Shown here: positions 9,690 through 22,473 of the stretch, one piece after another | Numbering within the stretch: position 1 is the first letter of the stretch | How the letters are laid out: the number at the start of each line of letters is the position of its first letter | Assembly (NCBI GenBank): GCA_945888435.1 | Contig: CAMCZW010000012.1 | Location: forward strand, 1-47,373 | Length of the DNA stretch: 47,373 nt | Reading direction: 5' to 3' | Source: a bacterium UBP8_UBA817 | GTDB lineage: Bacteria; Margulisbacteria; Marinamargulisbacteria; SXXA01; SICP01 | Position numbers and translations under genes: made by a program | Notes under the pieces: generated by a model | What the model was told of the DNA's origin: nothing | Databases searched by the model: none | What the model saw: only the letters and a program-made list of their open reading frames with translations

Positions 9690-11022
9690 TTAAGTGTAAA
9701 GAGGGATGCTTTGAATGTCGGACACCGGGACGATTTTTAGAGTAGTGGGGGTATATTTGATAGTATTTTTTTGAGGATAATAGACAGTGGTGAAGCCGAT
9801 TTTTTCTAGCTCAGCAATGCGTTTCTCGGCATTGGGAGTAGCCCTGATTTCACCGGTGAGACCCACTTCTCCAAAAACGGCGACTTTAGACCCGACGGGA
9901 GTGTCAGTTAATGACGATAAAATAGCGGTGACCATGGCCAAATCGATCGATGGATCTGAAAATTTGAGGCCCCCAATAATCGAAATAAATATATCTTTGG
10001 ACATGAGTTTGAGATTTAAAAGTTTATCCATGGCGGCAATCATGACATTGGCCCGATTAGGGTCGACGCCTAAAAAAGTACGCTTGGCGATGCCATATCC
10101 AGAGTCCACAACAAGGGCTTGGATTTCGACCAATAATACCCGAGAGCCTTCACAAACGGGGGTAATGACGGAGCCTGGGCGATTGAGTGCGCCTTCATCA
10201 ATAAACATGGCGGTAGCATCTTGAATGCTTTTTAGGCCCTCTTGAGTCATGTCCAAAAGCCCCAATTCCTGGGTGCTTCCATATCTATTTTTGAGGCAGC
10301 GTAATAGTCGGTAGGATTTGTCTTTTTGACCTTCCATGGCCAAAATTACGTCGACAATATGCTCAAGTACTTTTGGGCCTGCGAGGCTGCCATCTTTGGT
10401 GATGTGGCCAACAAGGAGAAGGGTCGTATTGATGGTTTTGATGAGGGAAATCAGTTCCTGAGCGCATTCTCTTACTTGTGTAACGCTACCAGCGACGGAG
10501 TTGAGTGTCGGGGTACTCATTACCTGGATCGAATCGATAATGACTAAATCGGGTCTAATACTTTTGATGGCGGCAATAACACCGCTTAAATTTTGCTCAT
10601 GCATGACAAAAATAGAGTCATCATGGGTGTCTAATCGATTGGATCTGAGACTTAGCTGATCGAGAGATTCTTCTCCCGAGACATAGAGGACGGTTTTACC
10701 TTCGGAGGCAAAAATATGAGCCATTTGGAGTGTGAGCGTCGATTTGCCGATACCAGGTTCTCCACCAATGAGGATGGCTGACCCCTGGACAATGCCTCCG
10801 CCTAAAACGCGATCCACTTCACTGAGTCTGGTTGGCGAAATGATGGATGGTTTTGGGGTAATGTCTTTGAGTTTTATTGGGGTACTGTAGGCTTCAATAC
10901 CTTGTTTTGGGGATGACCTTTCTTCAACGGTTTCGGTTAATGTGTTCCACGCTAAGCAGTCAGTGCATTGCCCTTGCCATCTGGGGTAGTGAGTTTGGCA
11001 TTCGGCACAGACAAATTGAATG

Positions 11023-11036
<14 letters not shown>
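9690..11036 (-). CDS. radA: DNA repair protein RadA/Sms
   Basis: Branch-migration ATPase of homologous recombination, 448 aa, the usual length. It begins with a four-cysteine zinc finger (CAEC near residue 10 and CTDC about 15 residues later), then a RecA-like ATPase with Walker A GGEPGIGKST. The RadA-specific LKNRYGS motif is present, and a Lon-protease-like C-terminal domain follows. Its start overlaps the end of clpC by 14 bases, so the two are translated from one transcript, as in many bacteria where clpC and radA are neighbours. Confidence 0.96.
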
Positions 11037-13539
<2,503 letters not shown>

Positions 13540-13545
13540 GAATGC

Positions 13546-13574
13546 ATTTTAACATTGATTTATTTCTCTCGCAA
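13546..13574 (-). promoter_or_regulatory. Sigma-70-type promoter of clpC-radA
   Basis: Reading the minus strand, TTGCGA (13574-13569) and TAAAAT (13551-13546) are 17 bases apart, with TG just before the -10. The clpC ATG starts 6 bases after the -10, so transcription should begin at or next to the start codon. The -35 lies inside the 3' remnant of the pseudogene at 13550-13905. Confidence 0.65.
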
Positions 13575-13905
13575 TTTCCCATGGTTTTAGTTTTCGTTGA
13601 TACATAAGTATTTCGGCCAATGCTTGAAGTGCCTGAGCCGCTGGTATTGAGTGCAGCACCAAAGCTATTGCCACTTCTTAAATTGGAGCTGAATTTGCGT
13701 TGTTTCGCTTCATGACTGCGATGATTGTGCGCGCACCTGAGCCTGCAAATAATTGTGTGGCAAAAATAATATTGGTGACATAGGTGGGTTGACTTGCGGA
13801 TGTCGTTTGAGTGGCGTGATTATTATTGCCGGATTTGTCAACCCATTTTTCGACGGTGCTTCCGTTGAGTTTTAGTGATCCTGTATCGCTTGCGTCTAGC
13901 CAGAC
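13550..13905 (-). pseudogene. Decayed LamG-like 3' half of the adjacent NIDO protein gene
   Basis: Directly after the in-frame TAG that ends the 363-aa gene, the same frame continues VWLDASDTGS and then closely follows the C-terminal lectin-like domain of the intact paralogue at 15024-16736. Shared nucleotide blocks include 13576-13618 versus about 15107-15150 and 13620-13680 versus about 15185-15250. Compared with the paralogue, at least three internal blocks are missing: after PTYVTN, after NSAPI and after SSIGR. The last two break the frame, and a TAA follows NSAPI. The final about 20 codons (ILMYQRKLKPWEI) run to a TAA at 13550-13552, touching the clpC promoter. This is a gene tail eroding by deletion. 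Confidence 0.88.
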
Positions 13906-14997
13906 CTAGGGCCTAAAGAGACTTAATTTATCTGGTGATTTAATGACTTTGAAAGTGCCTTTTGTATAAAGTTCGCTCAGGTCCCATGAGGCGCCATTGC
14001 CTAGGGGTGGGAGTGTAATATTTGAAAATTGTCCGCTTCCGTAGTTGAGTAGGCGGAAAGTCTCATTTCTTGCTGGTGTATAAGCTGATGTTTGGATTAA
14101 TAGATTTTTAGTGCTGACATTGAGTTGCCCCAGACTAAATAACGTTACTGTGTTTGCTGCAGTGATATTGATTGTGACCGTGGTTGGGAGGATATAGTTG
14201 GCGGTTGTATAAGTTGGGGTGCTCATGACCCCGTTGCGGGATTCGAAGACGAGTCTGCCGGTGAGGGCTTTGTCGGGGTCGGTGTTTCGGTATCTGTAGA
14301 TTGCTTTTGGGTCTGCGTCTCTAAATTGGTTTTCTATGCCTGAGCCAGGTAATTTCCATTTTACACCGTCACCGTTTCCGGAGGTGTAGCCTATAAACGC
14401 CTTGTTGGATCGATAACTACGAAGGTTTATTGACCCATAATTGAATTCCATATCAAAATTGCCATTTCCGGTGTCGCTTCGGTCAATTAAAACGAGTTGA
14501 AAACTACCTCTATTTGAATTTTCGGATTGCCCGCCAATATTTAACCAGCTCATAACAAAGGCTGGTCGGTCGTTTATTACTGCCGTCCCATAGGGTGCGG
14601 GGTTAGGGGCTGTATCCCATTCTCCTTCAAATGGGCTGAGTGTAGGGGTTACGTTGGCGGTGTAATAATCCGTATACTCCCAACTGTAATTAGAGTGTAC
14701 TGGAGAAATATACCCTTGTGGGCGCATCCACATTGCTGAGGTGTTTGTGCCAAAAAGATTGATGGTAAACCCTATATTGGTGTAACCCAACTTAAAGGAG
14801 GGTGCTAACCAGTCTATTAATGTCCCGTGTTGTGAAAAGGAGGTTAATCCTCCATTTGCTACTGTGCGGATTGCTTCTGCATGAATCAGCCGGCCTGCCT
14901 GACAAAATAAAATTAGGCTAAATAGAAAAAGTTTAAGTAAAAATTTAATATCATCATTTTTTATTTTCATCATACTTTTATCATAGCTGTATTTCAT
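13906..14997 (-). CDS. Secreted NIDO-domain protein, truncated paralogue
   Basis: 363 aa. A hydrophobic signal segment (about residues 18-40, ending near HAEA) is followed by the block RTVANGG, which the 570-aa neighbour also has. A NIDO-like domain follows (AFVMSWLNIGGQ ... FQLVLIDRSDTGNGNFDMEFNYG ... AFIGY), then a linker ending SPDKLSLFRP. An in-frame TAG (13906-13908) stops it where the paralogue continues into a LamG-like domain, so this is the surviving first half of a once longer protein. It lies 26 bases downstream of the 570-aa gene. It may still be secreted as a single-domain protein or may itself be a pseudogene. Confidence 0.72.
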   Translation of the reverse strand: MKYSYDKSMMKIKNDDIKFLLKLFLFSLILFCQAGRLIHAEAIRTVANGGLTSFSQHGTLIDWLAPSFKLGYTNIGFTINLFGTNTSAMWMRPQGYISPVHSNYSWEYTDYYTANVTPTLSPFEGEWDTAPNPAPYGTAVINDRPAFVMSWLNIGGQSENSNRGSFQLVLIDRSDTGNGNFDMEFNYGSINLRSYRSNKAFIGYTSGNGDGVKWKLPGSGIENQFRDADPKAIYRYRNTDPDKALTGRLVFESRNGVMSTPTYTTANYILPTTVTINITAANTVTLFSLGQLNVSTKNLLIQTSAYTPARNETFRLLNYGSGQFSNITLPPLGNGASWDLSELYTKGTFKVIKSPDKLSLFRP

Positions 14998-15023
14998 CAG
15001 ATTTTCTCGGTCTCTTTGTTTGA

Positions 15024-16736
15024 TTAAAATAGTAGCGGATGGAATGTGGTTTCTGTGCCAGGAATTTTATATTTTTCTCGGTAGTAGCGGGTAATTTTGT
15101 CAATTTCCCATGGTTTTAGTTTTCGTTGATACATAAGTATTTCGGCGATATCTCCATTTAAAAACGAGAATCCTGATGTGGTTCGGCCAATACTTGAAGT
15201 GCCTGAGCTGCTGGTATTGAGTGCAGCACCAAAGCTATCGCCACTTCTTAGGCTGACTCCGTTACTGTTAACCGTAAATTTTAAAATGGGCTGGCTGGTA
15301 TCAATTGAAATCATTGCGACCCTAAATACGGAGCTTGAAGTTAAGTCTGTATATCCTTGGCTCGTACTTCCGTTTGTTCCATACCATAGAGTGGATCCCT
15401 CGAACCCAAATGTTTGGGCTCCGCCGGTGTTATCTGCGTAAATTGGTGCTGAATTTGCGTTGTTTCGCTTGATGACGGCAATGATTGTGCGCGCACCTGA
15501 GCCTGCAAATAATTGTGTGGCAAAGCTTAGGCAGTCATTAGCGCCGTCAAATCGTAATACAGGCTTGCTGTTAACGACGTTTGTGACATAGGTGGGTTGA
15601 CTTGCGGATGTCGTTTGAGTGGCGTGATTATTATTGCCGGTTTTATCGTACCATTTAATGACATTTGTATTGGAGGTGTTAAGCGAGCCTGTATCGCTTG
15701 CATCTAGCCAAACATTTGGGGTGTATAGGCTAATTGGAGATTTAATGATTTTGATTTTTCCGTCTGAAAATAGGGTTGTTAAATCCCAGCATAATCCGAC
15801 GCCTAGCGTAGGCAATGTCATACCTGAGGCGCTACCTCCATTGACATTGTTTAGGATTTGAAATGAATCTCCAAATACGGGTTCATAGCCGTCTTTAGAC
15901 ACAATGATGCTGGTATCAATTAAGGGTAAGCTAAAAGTGTCATAGCTAGTGCTGGTATTGGGGCCACTCAGAATTGGTGAATAGATAGCGGGGAGTAAGG
16001 TTGAGTTGGGAGGCGTCATTATTCCCCCTCTAGATTGTAGTAGGATACGTCCTGCTGGGTGTCCACCAGTCGTTCTGACACGGATTAATGGAACGGGTCC
16101 GGTATTGAAAAACGCCCCACTGGCTAGACTTCCGCTAAATTTCCATTTTGTATTATCTCTTAAACCAGATAGATATCCGATAAATGCCTTCCCACTATCC
16201 CAGGTGATATTTGTGTAATTGTATTCCGCATCAAAGTTACCTGCCCCAGTGTCTGATCTATCGATGATGACGAGTTGTACGGTGTTTGTCTTCGTATTAT
16301 TAAATTGTCGGACGTTGTCCCAATTGACCACAAATGCATTTTTTCCGTCAATTGTGGCCGTTCCATATGTAATTGGATTTCCAAAGCGCGAATCCCAGTC
16401 AGCGTGGAAAACTGCGAGTAAGGCTAGGTTGTTGTCGATTGTCAAATCGGTTACGGTATACGCGCTGTACCCTGCGCTGCCTATTGTTGCGTTACTGTTG
16501 ATATAAAGTTGGGTTTGATTAGTGCCAAAAAAATTAATGGTGAACCCGAGACTGGCGAGCGTGGCTGTATCGTCTGCAACGATGGATCCGGTTTGGGTGT
16601 AACTGGCTAATCCTCCATTGGCGACGGTACGGTAGGGGGTTGCGTGGATTAGGCATGCCGAATTGATCCAGATCGCTATGCAGAATAACCCCATTTTCAG
16701 AAACCATTTTTTTGCTTGCATGGACTTGTTGTACAT
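15024..16736 (-). CDS. Secreted NIDO plus LamG-like (concanavalin fold) protein
   Basis: 570 aa. It has a signal segment (about 10-33), then the repeat-like RTVANGGLASYTQTG. A NIDO-type domain follows (about 40-235), with FFGTNQTQLYINSNATI, AFVVNWDNV, VQLVIIDRSDTGAGNFDAEY and KAFIGYLSG. After a linker comes a C-terminal concanavalin/LamG-like domain (about 340-560) starting VWLDASDTGS and including LRFDGANDCLSF and a closing helix QRKLKPWEIDKITRYY. NIDO and LamG folds are typical of extracellular adhesion proteins, so a surface attachment role is likely but unproven. AAGGA sits 7 bases before the ATG. It lies 41 bases behind the giant fibre gene and is probably co-transcribed with it. Confidence 0.8.
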   Translation of the reverse strand: MYNKSMQAKKWFLKMGLFCIAIWINSACLIHATPYRTVANGGLASYTQTGSIVADDTATLASLGFTINFFGTNQTQLYINSNATIGSAGYSAYTVTDLTIDNNLALLAVFHADWDSRFGNPITYGTATIDGKNAFVVNWDNVRQFNNTKTNTVQLVIIDRSDTGAGNFDAEYNYTNITWDSGKAFIGYLSGLRDNTKWKFSGSLASGAFFNTGPVPLIRVRTTGGHPAGRILLQSRGGIMTPPNSTLLPAIYSPILSGPNTSTSYDTFSLPLIDTSIIVSKDGYEPVFGDSFQILNNVNGGSASGMTLPTLGVGLCWDLTTLFSDGKIKIIKSPISLYTPNVWLDASDTGSLNTSNTNVIKWYDKTGNNNHATQTTSASQPTYVTNVVNSKPVLRFDGANDCLSFATQLFAGSGARTIIAVIKRNNANSAPIYADNTGGAQTFGFEGSTLWYGTNGSTSQGYTDLTSSSVFRVAMISIDTSQPILKFTVNSNGVSLRSGDSFGAALNTSSSGTSSIGRTTSGFSFLNGDIAEILMYQRKLKPWEIDKITRYYREKYKIPGTETTFHPLLF

Positions 16737-16777
16737 TATTTTGTCCTTAACTGTCGACAGGATGAGTTTGCTGTGTG

Positions 16778-19700
16778 TTATTGGAATCCGTAGGCTGCAA
16801 ATCCGTAGTAGTCTGTACCATCAAATACGAAGGTGATGATGTCGACTGCGTTGGCTGCAGTGCTTAACTCGGGGATCACTCCTCCTGGCCATTTAATACT
16901 GCTGCCTGTGGGTGGCAGCCATAAACCTACGTTTCTACTTCCGGTGGCGTCTTGTTTAATAATTAGTGTTAATGTGCTCGCTCCGCTTGGATTGTTTGTA
17001 AACGTCATTTCAGCGTTTCCACTGGCTAAGGTGATGAACTTTCTGTTGCCTGTTGACCAGTTTACTGACGTTGAATCGGTTGAACTTAATGCTGGACTAT
17101 AGACTTGGTTATCTAATTTAACTGCACCGTTTAATCGAGTAGTTCCGGTGACTTCTAGATTAAAGCTGGGATCTGTAGTCGCAATCCCGACGTTGCCGCC
17201 TTCTTCGACGGTGATGCCAGTTCCGGCATCATCTGATAACTGGAGATTTTCTCCATTTCTGGCTCGTATTTTATCGGTTGCAATATATAAGTTGTCATCT
17301 TGTGTCCAAGAAGCGGTTTGAAAATTATTTGCTGTAAACCCAAGTGATGCAATATTTGCAGAGGTGATGGTCAAATCTGCAAATGGGATTTTGGTGAGTG
17401 TCAAATCTAATTTGCCGTATGTGATTGTGGCATTGGCGATATTGCCTCCGGTGATGGCCGTAGCTCCGATATCGGTACCGCTAATCGTGCCATCTAAAAT
17501 TTTGGCAGAATTGACTGAGCTGTCGGCTATTTTTATCGTGGTGACTGAGATATTCGCTAAGTCCTCTGTTCTAATAGAGCCATCGAGAATCTTGGCTGTG
17601 TTGATGGCGTTGCTTGCAATGTTTTCGGACGTGATGGAGTCTATGGCAAGGTCTGCATTGGCGATCGTGCCATTCACAATCTTGGCCGAAGTAATGGTGT
17701 CGTTATTGATATCTACGGCTGTAATCCCTAGCGAATTGATATTGGCTGATGTGATATTTAGTTTTGCAAATGGGACGACTGCATCTGCTAGATTGAGTTT
17801 TGCATAAGTAATGGTTAGGGTTTCAATATCCTCATTGGTAATCGTTAAGTTTGCAATTTTGGCTGAATTAATGGCGCTATCGGCGATGTCCTCTGTGAGG
17901 ATAGAGTCATTGATGATTCTGTCACTGCCAATGGCATTTAAAGCGATTTTAGCGTTGGTTACCGCTAGTGCGGCGATATCTTCTGTGAGAATAGTAAGGT
18001 CTAAGATTTCTGCGGTTGCGACTGCACCCGTTGCGATATCTGCTGCGAGAATGGTGTCGGCTGCAATTTTCCCGGTTGTGACAGCGTCTGCTGCGATCTT
18101 GTCATTGGTGATGGCTAGGGTGTTGATGTCGCTTGTTTCTACAGCGGAGGCTGCGATTTTACTGGTGGTGATGGCATTGTCGGCAATTGCGGTTGCCTGG
18201 ATTCCTAATCCATTGATATCGGCGGCGGTTATATTGACTTTGGCAAAGGGGATTACTGCGTCACTTAAGTTGAATTTGCTATAAGTAATCGTACTGTTTT
18301 TGATATCGTCATTGACGATAGTGTCGTCGGCAATTTTAACCGATGTGATGGCGCTATCTGCGATGTCTTCGGTGAGAATCGTTGCATTTAAAATTTCACT
18401 AGTTCCTACAGCGCTGTCTGCGATGTCCTCTGCGAGTATAGTATCTACTGCAATTTTTTCAGTTGTGATGGCATCGGCTGCGATTTTTCCGGTTGTTACA
18501 GCTAAGTCATTAATATCAGATGTTTCCACGGCTGAAGGTGCGATTTTGCCCGTAGTGATGGCATTATTTGCGATACCTGATGCCTGAACACCTAAGGTTG
18601 AGATGTCTGAAGAGGTGATGTTTAGTTTGCTAAATGGAATGTCTAATGGTCCTAAATTAAGTTTGGCATAATTAATAGTCCCGTTGGAAATGTCATCTTT
18701 TACAATTGTACCGTTTAATATTTTATCTGAGGTTATAGATCCATCGACTATTTTGTCGGAGGAGATACTTCCTGCGGCGAGATCCTCATTAATGATGGTT
18801 CCGTTTAGGATTTCTGCTGTGGTAATAGTGCCTAGGGTAATGTCTTCGGCTAAAATTGTTCTATTTACGATTTTACCAGTGGTAACGGCGTCTGCTGCGA
18901 TTTTAATGGCGGATACTGCTAAGTCTGCAATGTCGGTGGTTCCAACGGCTGAGGTGGCGATTTTGGCGGTGGTGATGGCACTGTCTGCGATATCTATGGT
19001 GGCAATGGTGAGGTCTGTAATTTTGGCGCTGTTAACAGCTGAAGCTGCGATTTTGGCTGTTGTGATGGCATTGTCTGCGATGTCATTGGTGCCGATAGTG
19101 GCATCCAGGATGTTTCTGGAGGTAATGGCATTGCTTGCGATGTCGGCGTTTGCAATTGTTAAGTCTAAGATTTTACCGGTTGTAACTGCGCCATCTGCGA
19201 GTTGTGTTACGGTTAAAGTCCCGTCTGTAAGGTCTTCTCCAAGAATAGTTGCATTGAGGATTTTAGCGCTGGTGACCGCATTGTTGGCTATTTTATCGAC
19301 GTTAACGGCGTTGAGGGCCAATTTGCCGGTAGTGATCGCTAGGTCTGTAATTTTACCAGTGGTGATGGCGGTGTCTGAGATGTCGGCTGTCAGGATAGTC
19401 CCATCTAGGATTTTGGCTGTGGTGACGGAGTTTGCGGCTAAATGCTCAACTTGTACTGCTAAATCCGCAATTTTTTCTGGAGTAATGGCGTCGGGTCCTA
19501 TTAATGCAGTTGTAACGGCTAAGTCTGCAATTTTGTCTGTGGTCACTGCGTCGTCTGCGATTTTAGCGGTGGTGATGCTTAATGCCTGTAATTTTGAGGT
19601 TGAAATGGTGTTGTCTGCGATGCTGGTGGCTTCGATACCTAAGCCTTCGATATTGGATTTGGTGATGCTTATTTTATTAAATGGGATTTCACTTGTGGCT

Positions 19701-22372
19701 AAGGTTAGTTTTGCGTAAGTGACTGCGCCGTCCTTGATTTTACCGGTGGTAACTGCGCTGTCTGCGATGTCTGTGGTGCCAACGGCTGAGGTGGCGATTT
19801 TATCTGTAGTGATTGCGTTATTTGAGATATCGATGGTGGCGATGGTGCCATCCAGGATTTTATCTGTAGTGACGCTTGAGTCGACTAATTTAGCGGTACT
19901 GATGGTGTTATTTTGGATGCTGGTTGCTTCTATTCCTAATCCATCGATATTGGCTTTGGTGATACTGACTTTGGCGAATGGAATCTCATTATCTTGAATG
20001 GTGGCTTTGGCAAAAGTGATGGCGCCATCGGCAATTTTTTCGGTAGTAATTGCGGCTGTATTAATTTTATCTGTGGTGATGGCGGATGTGATGATTTTAT
20101 CGCTGGTGATGGCCGAATCTGCGATGTCGATTGTCGCGATATCCCCATCTTTAATTTTACCTGTCGTGACTGCATTATCCGCTAAATCTTCTGTGATTAT
20201 TGTTGCATTGGCAATTTTGAGTGAGGTGATTGCTGAATCTGCAATTTTACCTTCGATGATACTTAATGCCTGTAATTTTCCGGTTGAAATGGCGTTGTCA
20301 GCGATGCTGGTGGCTTCGATGCCAAGTCCTTCAATATTTGATTTACTGATATTGAGTTTATTAAATGGTACTTCATTGGTGGATAAGGTCAATTTTGCGT
20401 AGGTCACTGCCCCATCGGCCATTTTTGTAGTGGTGATGGCGTCATTATTAATTTTGCCTGTGGTGATGGCGAGGTCTGTGATTTTGGCGCTCGTGATTGC
20501 TGCGTCGGCTAGTTTTAGTGTGGAGACCGCATTGGTTGCAATTTTATCTGATGACACACTGCTGTCCGACAAATCGGAAGAGGTGATGGTGGCTGTTGCG
20601 ATTTTTTCGGAAGTCACTGCACCAAATGCGATTTTGCTGCTGATTACGGCTCCATTAATTAGCTTTGCTGATTCAATGGTGTTATCGGCGATACTTGTTG
20701 CTTGAATTTCCAGGTCTTCTACCTGGGCTTTGCTGATATTGAGTTTGTCGAATGGGATTCCTCTTTCATCGATTTTGATTCTACTAAATGGAATTTCTGC
20801 ATCATTTAAATTTAATTTCGCGTACGTAATGGCCCTATCTTGGACGCTGTCAGTGCTGATTGCGTTAGTCATAATTTTTTCATTGGTGACGGCTTTATCG
20901 AGTATTTTGGCGTTTGTGACGGAGTTGGCGGCTAATTTGGTGTCAGTGACTGCTGAGTCGGCTAAGTCTTCTGTGATAACCGTGCTGTTAATGATATTGG
21001 CTGATGAAATCGTGTTGAGACCGATTGATGTTGCGCTGATCCCTAATCCGTCGATGTCTGATTTGGTGATATTTAATTTGCTAAAGGGGATTTCGCTTGC
21101 TGCTAATGTTAGTTTTCCGTAGGTGACAGCCCCTGTTGCGATTTTAGCGGTGGTGATAGCGAGATTGTCTAGTTTTGCGGTTGTAATGGCTAAATCTGTG
21201 ATTTTGGCAGTGGTGACTGCGGTATCCGCTAGTTTGGCGGTGGTGATAGCGGTGTCGGCAATGGCACTTGTATTGACTGCTGCTGGAGATAATTTGCTAG
21301 TGGTAATTAAGTAATCGGATAATTTATCGGTCGTAATAGTTTGGGCGGCTATTTTGGATCCTGAAATCGCGCTTGCTGCGATTTTTTCAGACGTAATGGC
21401 GGCATTTGCGATTTTTTCTGTGGTGACCGAGGCTGCTTTAATATTAGAGAGTACCGGATTAAGGCCCTCTATATTTTCTTTGGTGATGTTTAGTTTGCTG
21501 AAGTCTATGGCGGCTGTCGATGAAATTTGGCTGTTGGAGACATTTGCAATGATGGTATTGGTACGAATTAAATTCACAATTTCAGTTTGACTTAGTCCAC
21601 CGGATCCACCTTGGATGTCGGAGGTAATTGATCTGACCATTGGTCTAATATTTTCGGTTGAAATATTTAATTTCGCGAAGTCTATTTTGGTGGTTGATGG
21701 GATATTTAGGTTGGTGACAGTGGTTAGATAGCCGTTATTGGCGACATAGGTATCGACTTGGGCTTCAGTTAGCTTGGTGTCCTGAGAAGGTATCCCTAAT
21801 GAAATAATATTTTGTTTTGAGATATTTAATTTTGTGAAGTCGATTTTAGTGGTGGCTGCGATGTCTTCGTTTAACACTGTGTTATTGATGATGTGGCTAG
21901 AGTTGAGTTTGTTTTCTAACGTGGTTTCAAATAGAGGTTTATTTTTCACATTGGCCCACTCAACGGCGTTGGCGGTGCCTGCTCGATCGGCTTTAAATGC
22001 AAATGGTTGAGCCAGCATTGGGACGATCGCTTCTTTGTTATCGATAATAATCCCAATTAGAGGTTCATTGTTTTGGTCTAGATAGGATGGTTTTAGTGGG
22101 TTCCCGGTTGGATTTATTGTTCCTAACAATAGACTTAGACGGCCATTTACAAGGGTTACATTGGTATGAGTTTCTTCCCATATTGCTTCGGCGTTCACAT
22201 CGTCGTTAGGGTAAATCCTTACAGTAACTGTTTTGTTTGAGGCTGTAATTTTACCTTGGCTTGTCGCAACGATAACGTCTAATCGTATGGTATGTGGAAC
22301 GGCCCATAAAGGCGAAATACCTACTAGAATGACCGTTAAGAATATCGCTATATTTCTTGCGATGATGTTCAT
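16778..22372 (-). CDS. Giant secreted decapeptide-repeat fibre protein
   Basis: 1,864 aa. A signal segment ends near SPLWA; a compact N-terminal domain (about 30-150) follows, resembling heads of fibre-like proteins (VRIYPNDDVNAEAIWEE, GRLSLLLGTINPTGNP). Then come about 1,500 residues made of units close to ADSAITTAKI, on the order of a hundred copies. Roughly every 100-220 residues the run is interrupted by a longer module with pattern YAKL...IPFxKLxIT...GLGIxATSIxxNTI (about nine full copies). The C-terminus leaves the repeat: NVGIATTDPSFNLEVTGTTR, then a beta-rich end domain finishing YGFAAYGFQ. This architecture recalls phage-tail-fibre-like or beta-helical stalk proteins. No S74 autoprocessing chaperone is recognisable. 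Probable role: surface fibre. It is the first gene of a three-gene minus-strand group. Confidence 0.85.
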   Translation of the reverse strand: MNIIARNIAIFLTVILVGISPLWAVPHTIRLDVIVATSQGKITASNKTVTVRIYPNDDVNAEAIWEETHTNVTLVNGRLSLLLGTINPTGNPLKPSYLDQNNEPLIGIIIDNKEAIVPMLAQPFAFKADRAGTANAVEWANVKNKPLFETTLENKLNSSHIINNTVLNEDIAATTKIDFTKLNISKQNIISLGIPSQDTKLTEAQVDTYVANNGYLTTVTNLNIPSTTKIDFAKLNISTENIRPMVRSITSDIQGGSGGLSQTEIVNLIRTNTIIANVSNSQISSTAAIDFSKLNITKENIEGLNPVLSNIKAASVTTEKIANAAITSEKIAASAISGSKIAAQTITTDKLSDYLITTSKLSPAAVNTSAIADTAITTAKLADTAVTTAKITDLAITTAKLDNLAITTAKIATGAVTYGKLTLAASEIPFSKLNITKSDIDGLGISATSIGLNTISSANIINSTVITEDLADSAVTDTKLAANSVTNAKILDKAVTNEKIMTNAISTDSVQDRAITYAKLNLNDAEIPFSRIKIDERGIPFDKLNISKAQVEDLEIQATSIADNTIESAKLINGAVISSKIAFGAVTSEKIATATITSSDLSDSSVSSDKIATNAVSTLKLADAAITSAKITDLAITTGKINNDAITTTKMADGAVTYAKLTLSTNEVPFNKLNISKSNIEGLGIEATSIADNAISTGKLQALSIIEGKIADSAITSLKIANATIITEDLADNAVTTGKIKDGDIATIDIADSAITSDKIITSAITTDKINTAAITTEKIADGAITFAKATIQDNEIPFAKVSITKANIDGLGIEATSIQNNTISTAKLVDSSVTTDKILDGTIATIDISNNAITTDKIATSAVGTTDIADSAVTTGKIKDGAVTYAKLTLATSEIPFNKISITKSNIEGLGIEATSIADNTISTSKLQALSITTAKIADDAVTTDKIADLAVTTALIGPDAITPEKIADLAVQVEHLAANSVTTAKILDGTILTADISDTAITTGKITDLAITTGKLALNAVNVDKIANNAVTSAKILNATILGEDLTDGTLTVTQLADGAVTTGKILDLTIANADIASNAITSRNILDATIGTNDIADNAITTAKIAASAVNSAKITDLTIATIDIADSAITTAKIATSAVGTTDIADLAVSAIKIAADAVTTGKIVNRTILAEDITLGTITTAEILNGTIINEDLAAGSISSDKIVDGSITSDKILNGTIVKDDISNGTINYAKLNLGPLDIPFSKLNITSSDISTLGVQASGIANNAITTGKIAPSAVETSDINDLAVTTGKIAADAITTEKIAVDTILAEDIADSAVGTSEILNATILTEDIADSAITSVKIADDTIVNDDIKNSTITYSKFNLSDAVIPFAKVNITAADINGLGIQATAIADNAITTSKIAASAVETSDINTLAITNDKIAADAVTTGKIAADTILAADIATGAVATAEILDLTILTEDIAALAVTNAKIALNAIGSDRIINDSILTEDIADSAINSAKIANLTITNEDIETLTITYAKLNLADAVVPFAKLNITSANINSLGITAVDINNDTITSAKIVNGTIANADLAIDSITSENIASNAINTAKILDGSIRTEDLANISVTTIKIADSSVNSAKILDGTISGTDIGATAITGGNIANATITYGKLDLTLTKIPFADLTITSANIASLGFTANNFQTASWTQDDNLYIATDKIRARNGENLQLSDDAGTGITVEEGGNVGIATTDPSFNLEVTGTTRLNGAVKLDNQVYSPALSSTDSTSVNWSTGNRKFITLASGNAEMTFTNNPSGASTLTLIIKQDATGSRNVGLWLPPTGSSIKWPGGVIPELSTAANAVDIITFVFDGTDYYGFAAYGFQ

Positions 22373-22473
22373 TTTTTTCTCTTTTTTGTGGGTGAGATTA
22401 AATTTTTAATATGGATTTATGTATACCTCATGTTAATTCATTCCCACCTTTTGGGCGAGATAAACCTTTTAAT

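Noticed and set aside
13906..13908. Programmed readthrough of TAG in the NIDO gene
   Set aside because: Downstream sequence in the same frame meets a TAA after NSAPI and carries frame-breaking deletions, so readthrough would not restore the LamG domain.
18684..19718. Long plus-strand open frames across the giant fibre gene (344 aa and several of 60-160 aa)
   Set aside because: They are antisense echoes of the decapeptide repeat; their translations are low-complexity strings of V, S, A, I and M with no start signals. The minus-strand frame has signal peptide and end domains.
16778..22372. CRISPR-like array suggested by dense short repeats
   Set aside because: Repeats are inexact, in frame, about 30 bases with no unique spacers of constant length, and no cas genes are near.
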